64,000 nt of DNA. Source: Christensenella sp964438705 (GTDB lineage Bacteria; Bacillota; Clostridia; Christensenellales; Christensenellaceae). The stretch spans positions 1-64,000 of the forward strand of contig CAYTKQ010000015.1 in assembly GCA_964438705.1 (NCBI GenBank), given 5' to 3'. Under the pieces are notes generated by a model. It was not told the DNA's origin. It saw nothing but the letters and a program-made list of their open reading frames with translations, and made no database searches. Both the position numbers and the translations under genes were made by a program. Positions 50,901 through 59,222 of this stretch are shown here, one piece after another. Numbering within the stretch: the first letter of the stretch is position 1; the number at the start of each line of letters is the position of its first letter.

Positions 50901-51421
50901 TATGGGGTTCGATCTTCGTTCGGGTCAATGATCGTAATGTGCAGGCCGCGTTTTTGAGCATAGTTTACAGTATAGCCGGTACCGCTCTTCGCATCGCCGC
51001 CGTAAACGGCAATCAGGTGCGCGGAATGATCCGCCATATAACGGTTGCGCGCAAGCAGGCACCCATCCGTATATTCCTGCTGCAAAAGGATCCTTTCGTC
51101 CGCGTGATACAGGATTTTACGATGCTGTGCCTGCGCCCCGGCGGGCCAGCGTTCGGCCTGCGCCCGATAGGGGAGGACGCACACCAGTTTAATGCGGCTG
51201 TGATATACGCGCTTTAGGTCCAGCACCGTTTGCGCAAAAAGCAGATCCGCGCCCTGCGCCATACCGCATAAGAAGGTGTCGCAGCCGCCTTCAATATGGC
51301 GAATCAATGTAAAGGTGAGGGCTTGGATCAGCTTCCTGTGCCGGAGGTCGGCGCGGTTGGAAAGAAAAGGCAGTTTGTGCGGACGCGGTCCGGTGAAGCA
51401 GCAGACGTTTTGGTTTTCCAT
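50900..51421 (-). CDS. SLOG superfamily protein (DUF1273/YpsA-like)
   Basis: A 173-residue Rossmann-like protein. It starts with CCFTGPRPHKLPF, the DUF1273/YpsA opening. GGCDTFLCGMAQGADLLFAQ is the SLOG glycine-rich nucleotide-binding loop, and LIAVYGGDAKSGTGYTVNYAQK is the second phosphate loop. SLOG proteins bind nucleotides or nucleotide-derived signals; some act in prophage or stress contexts. The specific role is unknown. ATG 51421 follows GAGGTG. It is divergent from an XRE gene, with three matching palindromes between them, the first only 17 bases from this ATG. Confidence 0.87.
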   Translation of the reverse strand: MENQNVCCFTGPRPHKLPFLSNRADLRHRKLIQALTFTLIRHIEGGCDTFLCGMAQGADLLFAQTVLDLKRVYHSRIKLVCVLPYRAQAERWPAGAQAQHRKILYHADERILLQQEYTDGCLLARNRYMADHSAHLIAVYGGDAKSGTGYTVNYAQKRGLHITIIDPNEDRTP

Positions 51422-51437
51422 GGGTAAACACCTCGCG

Positions 51438-51538
51438 TTATAGTGATATATCACTATAATAACACAAACTGACAATTAGTGAAATATCACTAATATTGAT
51501 TTTTTACATAGCATATTCTAAAAGTGATAAATCACTAA
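51438..51538. promoter_or_regulatory. Three matching palindromic operators
   Basis: Site 1 (51438-51459, TTATAGTGATATATCACTATAA) is a perfect 22-base palindrome. Site 2 (51476-51493, TTAGTGAAATATCACTAA) and site 3 (51521-51538, AAAGTGATAAATCACTAA) share AGTGA-N4-TCACT. They fill the space between the SLOG and XRE genes. The small XRE protein is the obvious binder. Confidence 0.85.
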
Positions 51539-51549
51539 TGGAGGGTGCT

Positions 51550-51792
51550 ATGAACACACGTGAAGCAGTCGCTTACAGAATTAGGCAGTTGTGTCAGGAA
51601 CAAAACTTTACACCGAATGGGATCGCAACTCATTCTGCTGTTCCGCAAGGAACCGTTAAAAGTATTTTGAATGGCGAGAGTGGGAATCCGGGGATTGTGA
51701 CAATAAAAAAATTGTGTGACGGCTTCAATATCACCCTTGGAGAATTTTTTGGCACAGAGGTATTCAATACGCTGGAGCAGGAAATCAAGTAG
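51550..51792 (+). CDS. XRE family transcriptional regulator
   Basis: An 80-residue single-domain HTH protein. The helix-turn-helix is visible from AYRIRQLCQEQNFTPNGIA to VPQGTVKSILNGESGNPGIVTIKKLCDGF, followed by a short acidic tail. ATG 51550 follows GGAGGG; the frame is open to 51496 through the operators. It is divergent from the SLOG gene and probably represses both by binding AGTGA-N4-TCACT sites. The gene is followed within 45 bases by the duplicated leader of the collar genes. Confidence 0.9.
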   Translation: MNTREAVAYRIRQLCQEQNFTPNGIATHSAVPQGTVKSILNGESGNPGIVTIKKLCDGFNITLGEFFGTEVFNTLEQEIK

Positions 51793-51835
51793 CCCATTTT
51801 CAAGTGCAGGCATTCAGGAAACGCCGGAGAAATCC

Positions 51836-52018
51836 GACGTTTTTTTGTCGGCCTTTGGCGGGAATGCGGCGGGGGTATGTCCGGGTGTTTTGGGGTGCGT
51901 GAACATATAATGGAATCAGGGAAAACCGGTTACCCCAAAATAAAAACGAAAGAAGGACAACAAATGAACGAAGAAACAAGAATCGAAGGACAGGAATTTT
52001 TGGCGGACGAGTATATGA
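51836..52018 (+). repeat. Direct repeat A, leader copy 1 of the collar genes
   Basis: This 183-base stretch recurs with the same length and few changes at 52910-53092. It includes about 128 bases of untranslated leader, a TATAAT (51906-51911) and the first 18 codons of the gene. A small stem CCGAC/GTCGG (about 51834-51851) opens it. Confidence 0.85.
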
Positions 52019-52848
52019 AGGTGGTGGACTATACATTACCTACAAACAGGGCGGTGGTAAAGCAGGCAGATGAAGCGGAAATGGCATCGTTTGCCATGAA
52101 ATTGACGGACAAAAAAAACTTTGAAACGGTTGCGAGTATTGAAGCTTTGCGGGTAAAAGCAAACTCGGCTCTATCGGCGGCACAAATAGCGGACAATAAG
52201 GCGGAAGCGGCGCAGACAACAGCAGACGAGGCAACGGGAAAAGCGAACGAAGCAATGGTGGGGCTTGCGGGGAAAGTCGATACGATTGATGGAAAGGGTC
52301 TTTCCGCAAACGACTACACCACGGCGGAAAAAGCAAAACTTGCGGAGATGAGGGCAGAACCCGCAGGTTGCATAAAGCTTTTTGCGGGGAACATACTGCC
52401 CGAAGGGTATCTCTGGTGCGACGGCGGAAGCTATGCTGTAACTGGACCGTACGCAAGGCTGTACGATGTTATCGGCACGACCTACAACAAGCCGGGCGCG
52501 GCGGAGGGGTCGTTCAATGTGCCGGACATGCGTGGGCGCGTGGGTGTGGGAAAAAATGGAAAGACATTTGATGTTCTCGGCAATATAGGCGGAGAAGAGG
52601 CACACAAGCTTACAATCGCGGAAATGCCCAAGCATACCGTAGAGCAAGATGCACATGGCCACCCGGCGGGAAGCGCGGAATATGCGTCCAATGAAACCGG
52701 GGCTGATTGGGCAGGCGCCAAAGGCGTTTCAAAAGCACGTGCAGTTGGAACATCCAGAACAATCGCAACAAATAAACCGATCGGCGGAGATATGCCCCAC
52801 AACAACCTCCAACCCTACCTCGTGTGCAACTACATCATCAAATACTAA
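51964..52848 (+). CDS. Phage tail collar domain protein, copy 1
   Basis: A 294-residue protein. ATG 51964 follows GAAGGA. An N-terminal helical or coiled region (about 30-125, Ala/Glu/Lys rich) precedes a tail-collar fold (PF07484-type): LPEGYLWCDGGSY, ARLYDVIGTTYNKPGA and FNVPDMRGRVGVGK, near residues 145-195. A variable section follows, then the fixed ending NNLQPYLVCNYIIKY. Similar stand-alone 'microcystin-dependent' proteins occur outside phages. No capsid, tail or lysis gene is nearby. It has its own promoter region and terminator. Copy 2 follows. Confidence 0.85.
   Translation: MNEETRIEGQEFLADEYMKVVDYTLPTNRAVVKQADEAEMASFAMKLTDKKNFETVASIEALRVKANSALSAAQIADNKAEAAQTTADEATGKANEAMVGLAGKVDTIDGKGLSANDYTTAEKAKLAEMRAEPAGCIKLFAGNILPEGYLWCDGGSYAVTGPYARLYDVIGTTYNKPGAAEGSFNVPDMRGRVGVGKNGKTFDVLGNIGGEEAHKLTIAEMPKHTVEQDAHGHPAGSAEYASNETGADWAGAKGVSKARAVGTSRTIATNKPIGGDMPHNNLQPYLVCNYIIKY
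52210..52434 (+). repeat. Direct repeat B, middle block copy 1
   Basis: 225 bases matching 53335-53559 at equal length and near identity. It encodes the end of the helical stalk and the first part of the collar fold. Confidence 0.85.
52798..52848 (+). repeat. Direct repeat C, 3' end block copy 1
   Basis: 51 bases to the stop codon, identical to 53899-53949. It encodes the fixed C-terminal end of both collar proteins. Confidence 0.9.
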
Positions 52849-52860
52849 ATTGTTTTAAAC

Positions 52861-52897
52861 AAAAAAGAGCGGAGCGTGAATCTCCGCTCTTTTTTTG
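52861..52897 (+). terminator. Rho-independent terminator
   Basis: AAAAAAGAGCGGAG (52861-52874) pairs with CTCCGCTCTTTTTT (52882-52895). It separates the two collar genes into single transcripts. Confidence 0.92.
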
Positions 52898-52909
52898 CGC
52901 AGAAAACCA

Positions 52910-53092
52910 GACGTTTTTTTGTCGGCCTTTGGCGGGGACGCGGCGGGGGTATGTCCGGGTGTTTTGGGGTGCATGAACATATAATGGAATCAGGGAAAAC
53001 CGATTATCCCAAAATAAAAATGAAAGAAGGACAACAAATGAACGAAGAAACAAGAATCGAAGGACAGGAATTTTTGGCGGACGAGTATATGA
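52910..53092 (+). repeat. Direct repeat A, leader copy 2 of the collar genes
   Basis: Second copy of the 183-base block at 51836-52018, with the TATAAT kept at 52980-52985, so the second gene has its own duplicated promoter region. Confidence 0.85.
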
Positions 53093-53949
53093 CGAAAGCG
53101 GAGTACGCAAGCATTCATCCGGGCGTTGTCAAGGAAGCGTTAACGGTGGCGATGGCTGAGCAGAGCGATTATGCGGCGATGCTGGGGCCGAAGGATGGTA
53201 CGGCAGAAACGGCGGAAAGCGTAAAAGAAATCCGCAGGACGGCAAACGCCTCAAAGGAAACGGCAGAGAAGGCGAAGGCGGCGGCGGCAACAGCAAACAG
53301 CACGGCAAACGCCGCACAGGAAATGGCAGTCACGGCGCAGACAACGGCAGACGAGGCAACGGGAAAAGCGAACGAAGCAATGGTGGGGCTTGCGGGGAAA
53401 GTCGATACGATTGATGGAAAGGGTCTTTCCGCAAACGACTACACCACGGCGGAAAAAGCAAAACTTGCGGAGATGAGGGCAGAACCCGCAGGCTGCATGA
53501 AGCTTTTTGCGGGCAACGTATTGCCCGAAGGGTATCTCTGGTGCGACGGCGGAAGCTATCCCACAGTTGGAACCTATGCAAAGCTGTTTGGCGCGATCGG
53601 CACGACCTACAACAAGCCGGGCGCGGCAGCGGGGACATTCAATGTGCCCGATCTGCGTGGGCGCGTGGGCGTAGGAAAGGATGAAGATGCTTTTAGCAAA
53701 CTGGGAGATGCTAAGGGCGAGAAGGAACATAAGCTGATTGCAAACGAAATTCCACCCCTGAAGATGTATAGCACAAGCGGATTTACGTTTGGGTTTAACG
53801 AGAGCGGAAAGGGTACGCTTAATGGGCTCAACATCATGTACAACGGCGCAAAGGTTGACACCTTCGCAACAACGAGAATCGGAGACACCACATTTTCTCA
53901 CAACAACCTCCAACCCTACCTCGTGTGCAACTACATCATCAAATACTAA
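53038..53949 (+). CDS. Phage tail collar domain protein, copy 2
   Basis: A 303-residue paralog of copy 1. The first 18 residues, the block from about residue 100 to 174 and the last 17 residues match copy 1 almost exactly. The stalk start (residues about 19-98) and the distal part (about 215-286) are different. Collar motifs LPEGYLWCDGGSY, AIGTTYNKPGA and FNVPDLRGRVGVGK are kept. The conserved-variable-conserved pattern implies duplication and cassette-like exchange. ATG 53038 follows GAAGGA. A bidirectional terminator separates it from the xdh genes. Confidence 0.85.
   Translation: MNEETRIEGQEFLADEYMTKAEYASIHPGVVKEALTVAMAEQSDYAAMLGPKDGTAETAESVKEIRRTANASKETAEKAKAAAATANSTANAAQEMAVTAQTTADEATGKANEAMVGLAGKVDTIDGKGLSANDYTTAEKAKLAEMRAEPAGCMKLFAGNVLPEGYLWCDGGSYPTVGTYAKLFGAIGTTYNKPGAAAGTFNVPDLRGRVGVGKDEDAFSKLGDAKGEKEHKLIANEIPPLKMYSTSGFTFGFNESGKGTLNGLNIMYNGAKVDTFATTRIGDTTFSHNNLQPYLVCNYIIKY
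53335..53559 (+). repeat. Direct repeat B, middle block copy 2
   Basis: Matches 52210-52434; see there for content. Confidence 0.85.
53899..53949 (+). repeat. Direct repeat C, 3' end block copy 2
   Basis: Matches 52798-52848 without change. Confidence 0.9.
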
Positions 53950-53957
53950 GCCCAACG

Positions 53958-53990
53958 CAAAAAGACCTGCTCGCCGAGCAGGTCTTTTTG
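53958..53990. terminator. Bidirectional rho-independent terminator
   Basis: AAGACCTGCTC and GAGCAGGTCTT (loop GCC) with A and T runs on both sides. It ends collar gene 2 and the convergent xdh operon. Confidence 0.92.
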
Positions 53991-54467
53991 CTATCCCTTA
54001 TTTTTTCCAATCGCCTTTTCCACGGCGGTGATGATGTTCTCATAGCCCGTACACCGGCAAAGGTTGCCGGACAGCAGCCTGCGCAGCTCGGTGCGGGTGT
54101 ATTCCTTCCCGCTTTCCACGATGGCGGTGGCGGACATCAGAAAGCCGGGCGTACAAAAGCCGCACTGCACCGCGCCCTCGTCGATAAACGACTGCTGAAG
54201 CGGCGTGAGGCCGCCCTCGTCCGTCTCGAGCCCCTCCACGGTGCGGATTTCCTTGCCGTCCGCCCACACCGCGAGATAGATACACGAATTGTATGTTTCC
54301 CCGTCGATCAGTACGGTGCATGCGCCGCACTCGCCTACTTCACAGCCTTTTTTGACGCTCAAAAGGCGATAATCGCCGCGCAGCATATCCGTCAGGGACG
54401 CGCGCGGATCAATATAATTCTCCACAGGCTTTCCGTTGATCCTGCACTTCACAAGCACCTTTTCCAT
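53991..54467 (-). CDS. xdhC: Xanthine dehydrogenase-type (2Fe-2S) subunit
   Basis: A 158-residue small subunit of a molybdenum hydroxylase. The plant-type ferredoxin cluster is CEVGECGACTVLIDGETYNSC; the second cluster is QCGFCTPGF and NLCRCTGYENI. It passes electrons from the molybdenum centre to FAD. GGAGG lies nine bases before ATG 54467, which overlaps the stop of the FAD subunit by one base (TGATG); an in-frame GTG lies just upstream. It is the last gene of the three-gene operon. Naming follows the E. coli xdhABC order; the true substrate (xanthine, nicotinate or other purine) is open. Confidence 0.93.
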   Translation of the reverse strand: MEKVLVKCRINGKPVENYIDPRASLTDMLRGDYRLLSVKKGCEVGECGACTVLIDGETYNSCIYLAVWADGKEIRTVEGLETDEGGLTPLQQSFIDEGAVQCGFCTPGFLMSATAIVESGKEYTRTELRRLLSGNLCRCTGYENIITAVEKAIGKNKG

Positions 54468-55348
54468 CACAGTTCACCTCCTGCACGCTTCACAGCCTCT
54501 GCAAACGCCCGCCGCGTCAGTTCGCCGGCGATTTGCATCCGCAGTTCCTTGGAGGCGCGCCACGAGGTGCGCGGGCTGATCTCTGTGAGTGCCGTTTCAC
54601 TGAGCGTTTGCGCGAGCGCTGCCGATAACGTTTTGCCGCGCGCCGCTTCTTCCGCCTTTACGCAGCGCAAAGGAGTGGGGGCCGCCACACCGAACGCAAG
54701 GCGCACATCCTCGAGCGTCCGCTTGTCCGGCGACAGCTTTACGTTGAGCGAACAGCCGAGCGTCGCGATATCCATCGCGTTGCGCATGGCGTATTTGATG
54801 TACACGCCGCTGTAGCCCTCATAGCGCGCCCTCTTGATGTTGATGGCGCACAGCAGCTCGTCCGGACGGAGGTCCACCCTGCCCGGCCCGAGGTAAAATT
54901 CCGAAATGGGCAGTTCACGCGTCTCTTCTTTGGAACGCAGCGTGAGCGTCGCGTCAAGCGCAAAGAGGGTGGAGGCGCTGTCCGCGCTGGTCACCCCGTT
55001 GCAGATGTTGCCGCCGATGGTGCCGACGTTGCGTATCTGCGGGCCGCCCACCGTGCCCACCGCCTCGCCGAGCACGGGGATGTGCGTTTGAATGAGCGGG
55101 TCGCCCTCCACGTGGGAAAAGCTCGTGAGCGGACGAATGACGAGCGTACCGTCCGTATTCAGCGCCACCCCGCGCAGTTCCTCCACCTTAAAGATGCTCA
55201 CGCATTCGATGCCGGCCAGCTTGCCGTCGCGCAGCTTGATCAAAAGATCGCTGCCCCCCGCGAGCACGCGCGCCTCCGGGTGTTCCATAAGCAGCACGAG
55301 CGCTTCTTCTATCGTCTTTGGCTCATAGAGCCGTGCAATGTCATACAT
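54467..55348 (-). CDS. xdhB: Xanthine dehydrogenase-type FAD-binding subunit
   Basis: A 293-residue FAD subunit. FAD motifs are VLAGGSDLLIKLRDGK and TVGGPQIRNVGTIGGNICNGVTSADSASTLFALDA, which match the molybdopterin-dehydrogenase FAD domain; the CO_deh_flav_C-like end (residues about 175-285) follows. It receives electrons from the 2Fe-2S subunit and delivers them to NAD+ or another acceptor. ATG 55348 follows GGGAGGG. It lies 12 bases after the molybdenum subunit and overlaps the next gene by one base. Confidence 0.93.
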   Translation of the reverse strand: MYDIARLYEPKTIEEALVLLMEHPEARVLAGGSDLLIKLRDGKLAGIECVSIFKVEELRGVALNTDGTLVIRPLTSFSHVEGDPLIQTHIPVLGEAVGTVGGPQIRNVGTIGGNICNGVTSADSASTLFALDATLTLRSKEETRELPISEFYLGPGRVDLRPDELLCAINIKRARYEGYSGVYIKYAMRNAMDIATLGCSLNVKLSPDKRTLEDVRLAFGVAAPTPLRCVKAEEAARGKTLSAALAQTLSETALTEISPRTSWRASKELRMQIAGELTRRAFAEAVKRAGGEL

Positions 55349-55360
55349 ATCGTCCCTCCC

Positions 55361-57664
55361 TCAAATGAGCCCTGCCGCGCGAAAGCCTTCCACGAGGCGC
55401 TGCGGGGTCATGGGAATTTCGTCAAAGGCCACGCCCGTCGCGTTTAAAACCGCGTTTCGCACCGCCGGTGCGGGTGGGAGCGCAGGCGGTTCGCCGAGCG
55501 CCTTGTTGCCGAACGGCCCGGTGGGGTCGTCGAGCTCCACAAAGTCCGCCGCCAAATCGGGCGTATCCATGGTGGTCATCAGTTTATAGTCGAGCAGGTT
55601 GTTATTCAGAGGCTTGCCCGTCTTGGGGTCAAAGAGCATCTGCTCGGAAAGCCCGTAGCCAAGCCCCATGCTGATACCTCCGTGAACCTGCATCTCCGCG
55701 AGCTTGGGGTTGATGAGTATGCCGCAGTCGTGCACGTTGATAATGCGCTTCACCTCGATCTTGCCAAGGGGGATATCCACCTCCACTTCCGCAAAGCCCA
55801 CGCCCATCGAAAAGGTATTGATCTTGCACTGGTTGGTGGTCTCCGCCGTGAGATGCACGGAATTTTCAAGGCTGTAGAACGCCTCGGTCACAAGGTCTGC
55901 GAGGGGCATGACCGTCTCGCCGCTTGCAGTCTCCACGATTTCGCGTCCAACGATAGTAAGCTCATGCGCGGGACGCTTGAGCAGATATTCCGCGTAGGCC
56001 AAAATGCGCTCGCGCAGCAGCTCGCCGGTCTTTTTGATCGCCATGCCGGAAACATAGGTCTGGCGGGAGGCAAACGCGCCCGGGTCGAATGGGGCGGTGT
56101 CCGTATCCTGCGTGGAAACGACGTATACGTCCTCCGCGGGGATGCCCACCGTCTCCGCCGCCATCTGCGCAAACACCGTGTCCGCGCCCTGACCGATCTC
56201 TGTGGCGCCCATCACAAGCTGCAGCGTGCCGTCCTGATTTAGTACCATGCGGCAGGAGGAGGTCTCCAGCCCAATGGGGTACACTCCCGTTTTATACGAA
56301 AACGCCGCCATGCCAAGCCCTTTGCGCACAGGGCCGGTCTGGTTCGCGTATTCCTTCATCTTTTCATCCCAGTTGAGAAATTCCTTGCCCCGCCGGATGC
56401 ATTCCTCCAGCCCGTTGGTGTGCGAGGTAATGCCCGTGCCAGGGTCCACATAGCCCTGCTTCATCATGTTTTTGCGGCGAATTTCACACGGGTCGATGTG
56501 AAGCGCGCGGGCAATGTCGTCCACGTGGGATTCCATCGCGAAGATGACCTGCGGGATGCCGTAGCCGCGCATCGCGCCGCCGGTGGGCAGGTTGGTGAAC
56601 ACGGTGGAAACGGTGGCCTTCACGGCCTTTTCATCCTGATAAAGATGGCGAAACGCGTTGCTTGCGTTGGCGATGATGCCGTGGCCGTGCGAAGCGTACG
56701 CCCCCTGATTGGACCACCCCTCGAGCGAACGCGCCACAAACCGCCCATTGGGGCGCACCCAAGATTCGATGTGGAATTTCATGGCGTGGCGTACGCGCGT
56801 GCTGACGAACGTTTCCTCGCGCGAGGTGTCGATCTTCACGCACCGTCCGCCCATCTGCATGGATAAATAGGCGACGAGCGGCTCATAAAGCACCTCCTGC
56901 TTGTTGCCAAAGCCGCCACCGATGAACGGCTTGATGATACGCACCCTGCCCCACGGAAGGTCGAGCGCCTGTCCCACCACACGCCGTACGATGTGCGGAA
57001 TCTGCGTAGACGAGACGACGATGATGCGTCCGCGCTCCATGTAGGCGTACGCGATGGGGTTTTCGATGTGGCAATGCTGCACGATGGGCAGCTCGAAATC
57101 GCCCGAGAAATGCAATAGCCCATCCTCCTTCACCGCCGCGTCAAAGTCGCCGAACGCATAGGAGGTGGATTTCAAAATATTGTCCGGATATGCCTCGTGC
57201 AGCGGACGCGCACCCGGCGCGCGGGCAGCCTCCATGGTGAGCAACGGCTCGTATTCCTCGTATTCCACCTCGATGAGCCGCAGCGCGCGCGAAGCGGAAA
57301 TGTCGTCCTCCGCTACCACAACGGCGATGTCGTCCCCATAAAAGCGCACGCGCTCGTCGAGCAGCTTCCGGTCCGCGACGTCCTGATGTCCGGGGTCTGT
57401 GGACCACGGATGCCCCGCCGTGGGAAAGCGGGTTTGCGGCACGTCAAAGCACGTGACGATTTTTTTGACCCCCGGCACGCCAAGCGCTTTTTGCGTGTCC
57501 ATACGCTTCACGCTGCCGTTTGCGACGGTCGCGTGAAGCACCTTTGCAACAAGCGCTTCACGCTCGAGGCAATCATCCGTAAAGCGGGCCGCGCCCATCA
57601 CCTTTTCCCGCGCGTCGATGCGCGGGATGCTCTTGCCGACGGCATGATAATTTTTTTGCTCCAT
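55361..57664 (-). CDS. xdhA: Xanthine dehydrogenase-type molybdenum-binding subunit
   Basis: A 767-residue molybdopterin-binding subunit. ATG 57664 (MEQKNYHAVGKSIPRIDARE) follows GGAGGAAG; the frame is open to 57751. It has the a/b hammerhead domain (FTDDCLEREALVAKV), GGGFGNKQE, GGAMRGYGIPQ, the cofactor loop MGATEIGQGADTV, and PFGNKALGEPPALP with the catalytic glutamate. Arginine in AMRGYG fits purine hydroxylases. It works with the FAD and iron-sulfur subunits downstream. Xanthine or hypoxanthine is plausible and would connect with adenine deaminase elsewhere in the window, but this is inferred. Confidence 0.94.
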   Translation of the reverse strand: MEQKNYHAVGKSIPRIDAREKVMGAARFTDDCLEREALVAKVLHATVANGSVKRMDTQKALGVPGVKKIVTCFDVPQTRFPTAGHPWSTDPGHQDVADRKLLDERVRFYGDDIAVVVAEDDISASRALRLIEVEYEEYEPLLTMEAARAPGARPLHEAYPDNILKSTSYAFGDFDAAVKEDGLLHFSGDFELPIVQHCHIENPIAYAYMERGRIIVVSSTQIPHIVRRVVGQALDLPWGRVRIIKPFIGGGFGNKQEVLYEPLVAYLSMQMGGRCVKIDTSREETFVSTRVRHAMKFHIESWVRPNGRFVARSLEGWSNQGAYASHGHGIIANASNAFRHLYQDEKAVKATVSTVFTNLPTGGAMRGYGIPQVIFAMESHVDDIARALHIDPCEIRRKNMMKQGYVDPGTGITSHTNGLEECIRRGKEFLNWDEKMKEYANQTGPVRKGLGMAAFSYKTGVYPIGLETSSCRMVLNQDGTLQLVMGATEIGQGADTVFAQMAAETVGIPAEDVYVVSTQDTDTAPFDPGAFASRQTYVSGMAIKKTGELLRERILAYAEYLLKRPAHELTIVGREIVETASGETVMPLADLVTEAFYSLENSVHLTAETTNQCKINTFSMGVGFAEVEVDIPLGKIEVKRIINVHDCGILINPKLAEMQVHGGISMGLGYGLSEQMLFDPKTGKPLNNNLLDYKLMTTMDTPDLAADFVELDDPTGPFGNKALGEPPALPPAPAVRNAVLNATGVAFDEIPMTPQRLVEGFRAAGLI

Positions 57665-57731
57665 CGTGATCTTCCTCCATTCCGGAGATGCGCCCGAAAC
57701 CATTTTCCGCGCGCCAAAAAGTGTTTTCAAC

Positions 57732-57760
57732 AGTATATCAACTTTTGACAAAATCTACAA
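57732..57760 (-). promoter_or_regulatory. Candidate promoter of the xdh operon
   Basis: On the minus strand TTGTAG (complement of 57755-57760), 17 bases, TATACT (complement of 57732-57737), about 70 bases before the xdhA ATG. Confidence 0.5.
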
Positions 57761-57785
57761 TCCTTCGGATGGATTTTGAAAATGT

Positions 57786-59210
57786 TTACATTCTTGTTGT
57801 ACGGCGCAGGAGCTCGTCGCGTTTTTGCTCGAATTCTTCATCCGTGAGGATGAAGCGCCGCCGCAGGGCATCGAGACGCTTAATGAGGCGCATGATCCTT
57901 TCTTGTTCTGTAGGCTGCGGCCCCAAATCGATGCTTCTGCGGTTGCGCGTATAGACGATCCAAACGGCGAGAATGACCGCCGCCACACTGCACAGCGCAA
58001 TGATAAGCGGGAACATTTGAAGATCAAAGGTCTCTTTTGTCTGCCCGCCCTGCCGGGAAATTCCGGCGCTTTTCCCCGTGCTGCCGTTCGCGTCGCCGAG
58101 CCCCGGCCCAAAAAAGGACGCGGACGCGACGATTTTGTCTGCGGCGGCAATGTCCGCATCGTCGGGCGATTCCGTTTGATCCCATGTGAACAGGATCGAC
58201 GCAAGCCCGTTGTCCGCTGCGTAGACCATACAGTAGTAACGGCTGTCGCTTCGCGGGGAAAGCAAGGTTTTTCGGAAGGATACCGCGTCCGTTTCAAGCA
58301 GACCGTAATCTGTCTCTGTGCCCTGTGTCGTTATTTTGTTGAAATCATTTGTCAGATTGAGCTGTCCGATCTGCATAAAATTGGCGGTATTTTGATTGAA
58401 GTCAGAGGAAGACACCGCCATTTGTACGGCCCGCCCGGAATCCATCACGCCAAGTGCGTAATAGTACATGTCCAGATTGGGCATCAGTTTTTGCATTTTT
58501 TTGAGGAGCTCATTTGCCTGTTCCGTTTCGCCTTCGGGCAGGGAGGTGCGGTCCACTCCGTAAAAATTTCCGGGGATCAGCAATTGGCAGCTTGTTTCGG
58601 GAAGCGTAAAATCAACGGCGGCATCCGCGCGGGCGGGCGCGCCCTCCGGCACAATGATGGAGGCGGCATACGAAAAACCGTCCTTTGGTATGATGAGCGT
58701 ATCCGCGACAAGCATCGCTGCGGCGCGGTCGTCGTCCGTGAGCGCGCGGTCGGTGACCTGATAGGTGATGGAATAAAAGTTGCCGTTTTTGAGCGTGCGA
58801 TAATATAGGAAGCTTTGATTGCCCGAAACCGCCTCGGCATACACGAACAGCCCCTGCCCCATATATTCCCCCGCGCGCAGCACGTCGAAATAGTGCGGCG
58901 CGGTGTACATATCGCTCACGACCTGATCGAATTCCGCCCGTGTCATTTCCACGAAATCCATTTCATATCCGCCGAGGCCTACCTCAAACATTGCGCCGGA
59001 GCTGAACGCGGTATCGAGAAAGATTTTCGCACTTCCGTCCTCGTTCACAGCCCACAGGGACGGATCGCCCGGGTCGGCCGCGCCGGAAAAGCCGTCCGGC
59101 AGATCGGCGGTCAGCGTTGAAGCGGGAGGAGTCTCCTGCGCCGCGCCTGCGGCGAGGGGGCAGGAGAACAAAATGAAAAGCGCCAGCGCGCATACAATCA
59201 AACGTTTCAT
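57786..59210 (-). CDS. Exported membrane-anchored protein with SHOCT-like tail
   Basis: A 474-residue protein. A signal peptide (MKRLIVCALALFILFSCPLAAGAA) leads to a large extracytoplasmic region of about 370 residues, in two similar-looking halves that I do not recognise. A single membrane helix follows (about 385-410, PLIIALCSVAAVILAVWIV). The short cytoplasmic tail, RLIKRLDALRRRFILTDEEFEQKRDELL, resembles a SHOCT motif. ATG 59210 is six bases after GGGAGGG; the ATG right at the site is too close. It is the last of three envelope genes in a row. Function unknown. Confidence 0.75.
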   Translation of the reverse strand: MKRLIVCALALFILFSCPLAAGAAQETPPASTLTADLPDGFSGAADPGDPSLWAVNEDGSAKIFLDTAFSSGAMFEVGLGGYEMDFVEMTRAEFDQVVSDMYTAPHYFDVLRAGEYMGQGLFVYAEAVSGNQSFLYYRTLKNGNFYSITYQVTDRALTDDDRAAAMLVADTLIIPKDGFSYAASIIVPEGAPARADAAVDFTLPETSCQLLIPGNFYGVDRTSLPEGETEQANELLKKMQKLMPNLDMYYYALGVMDSGRAVQMAVSSSDFNQNTANFMQIGQLNLTNDFNKITTQGTETDYGLLETDAVSFRKTLLSPRSDSRYYCMVYAADNGLASILFTWDQTESPDDADIAAADKIVASASFFGPGLGDANGSTGKSAGISRQGGQTKETFDLQMFPLIIALCSVAAVILAVWIVYTRNRRSIDLGPQPTEQERIMRLIKRLDALRRRFILTDEEFEQKRDELLRRTTRM

Positions 59211-59222
59211 AAGCATCCCTCC

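Noticed and set aside
51836..53949. Diversity-generating retroelement
   Set aside because: No reverse transcriptase or template repeat with adenine-specific changes is in the window; the differing parts of the two collar genes are wholly different rather than point-varied.
50900..53949. Prophage
   Set aside because: XRE and collar genes alone, without integrase, capsid, portal, terminase or lysis genes, and each collar gene has its own promoter and terminator.
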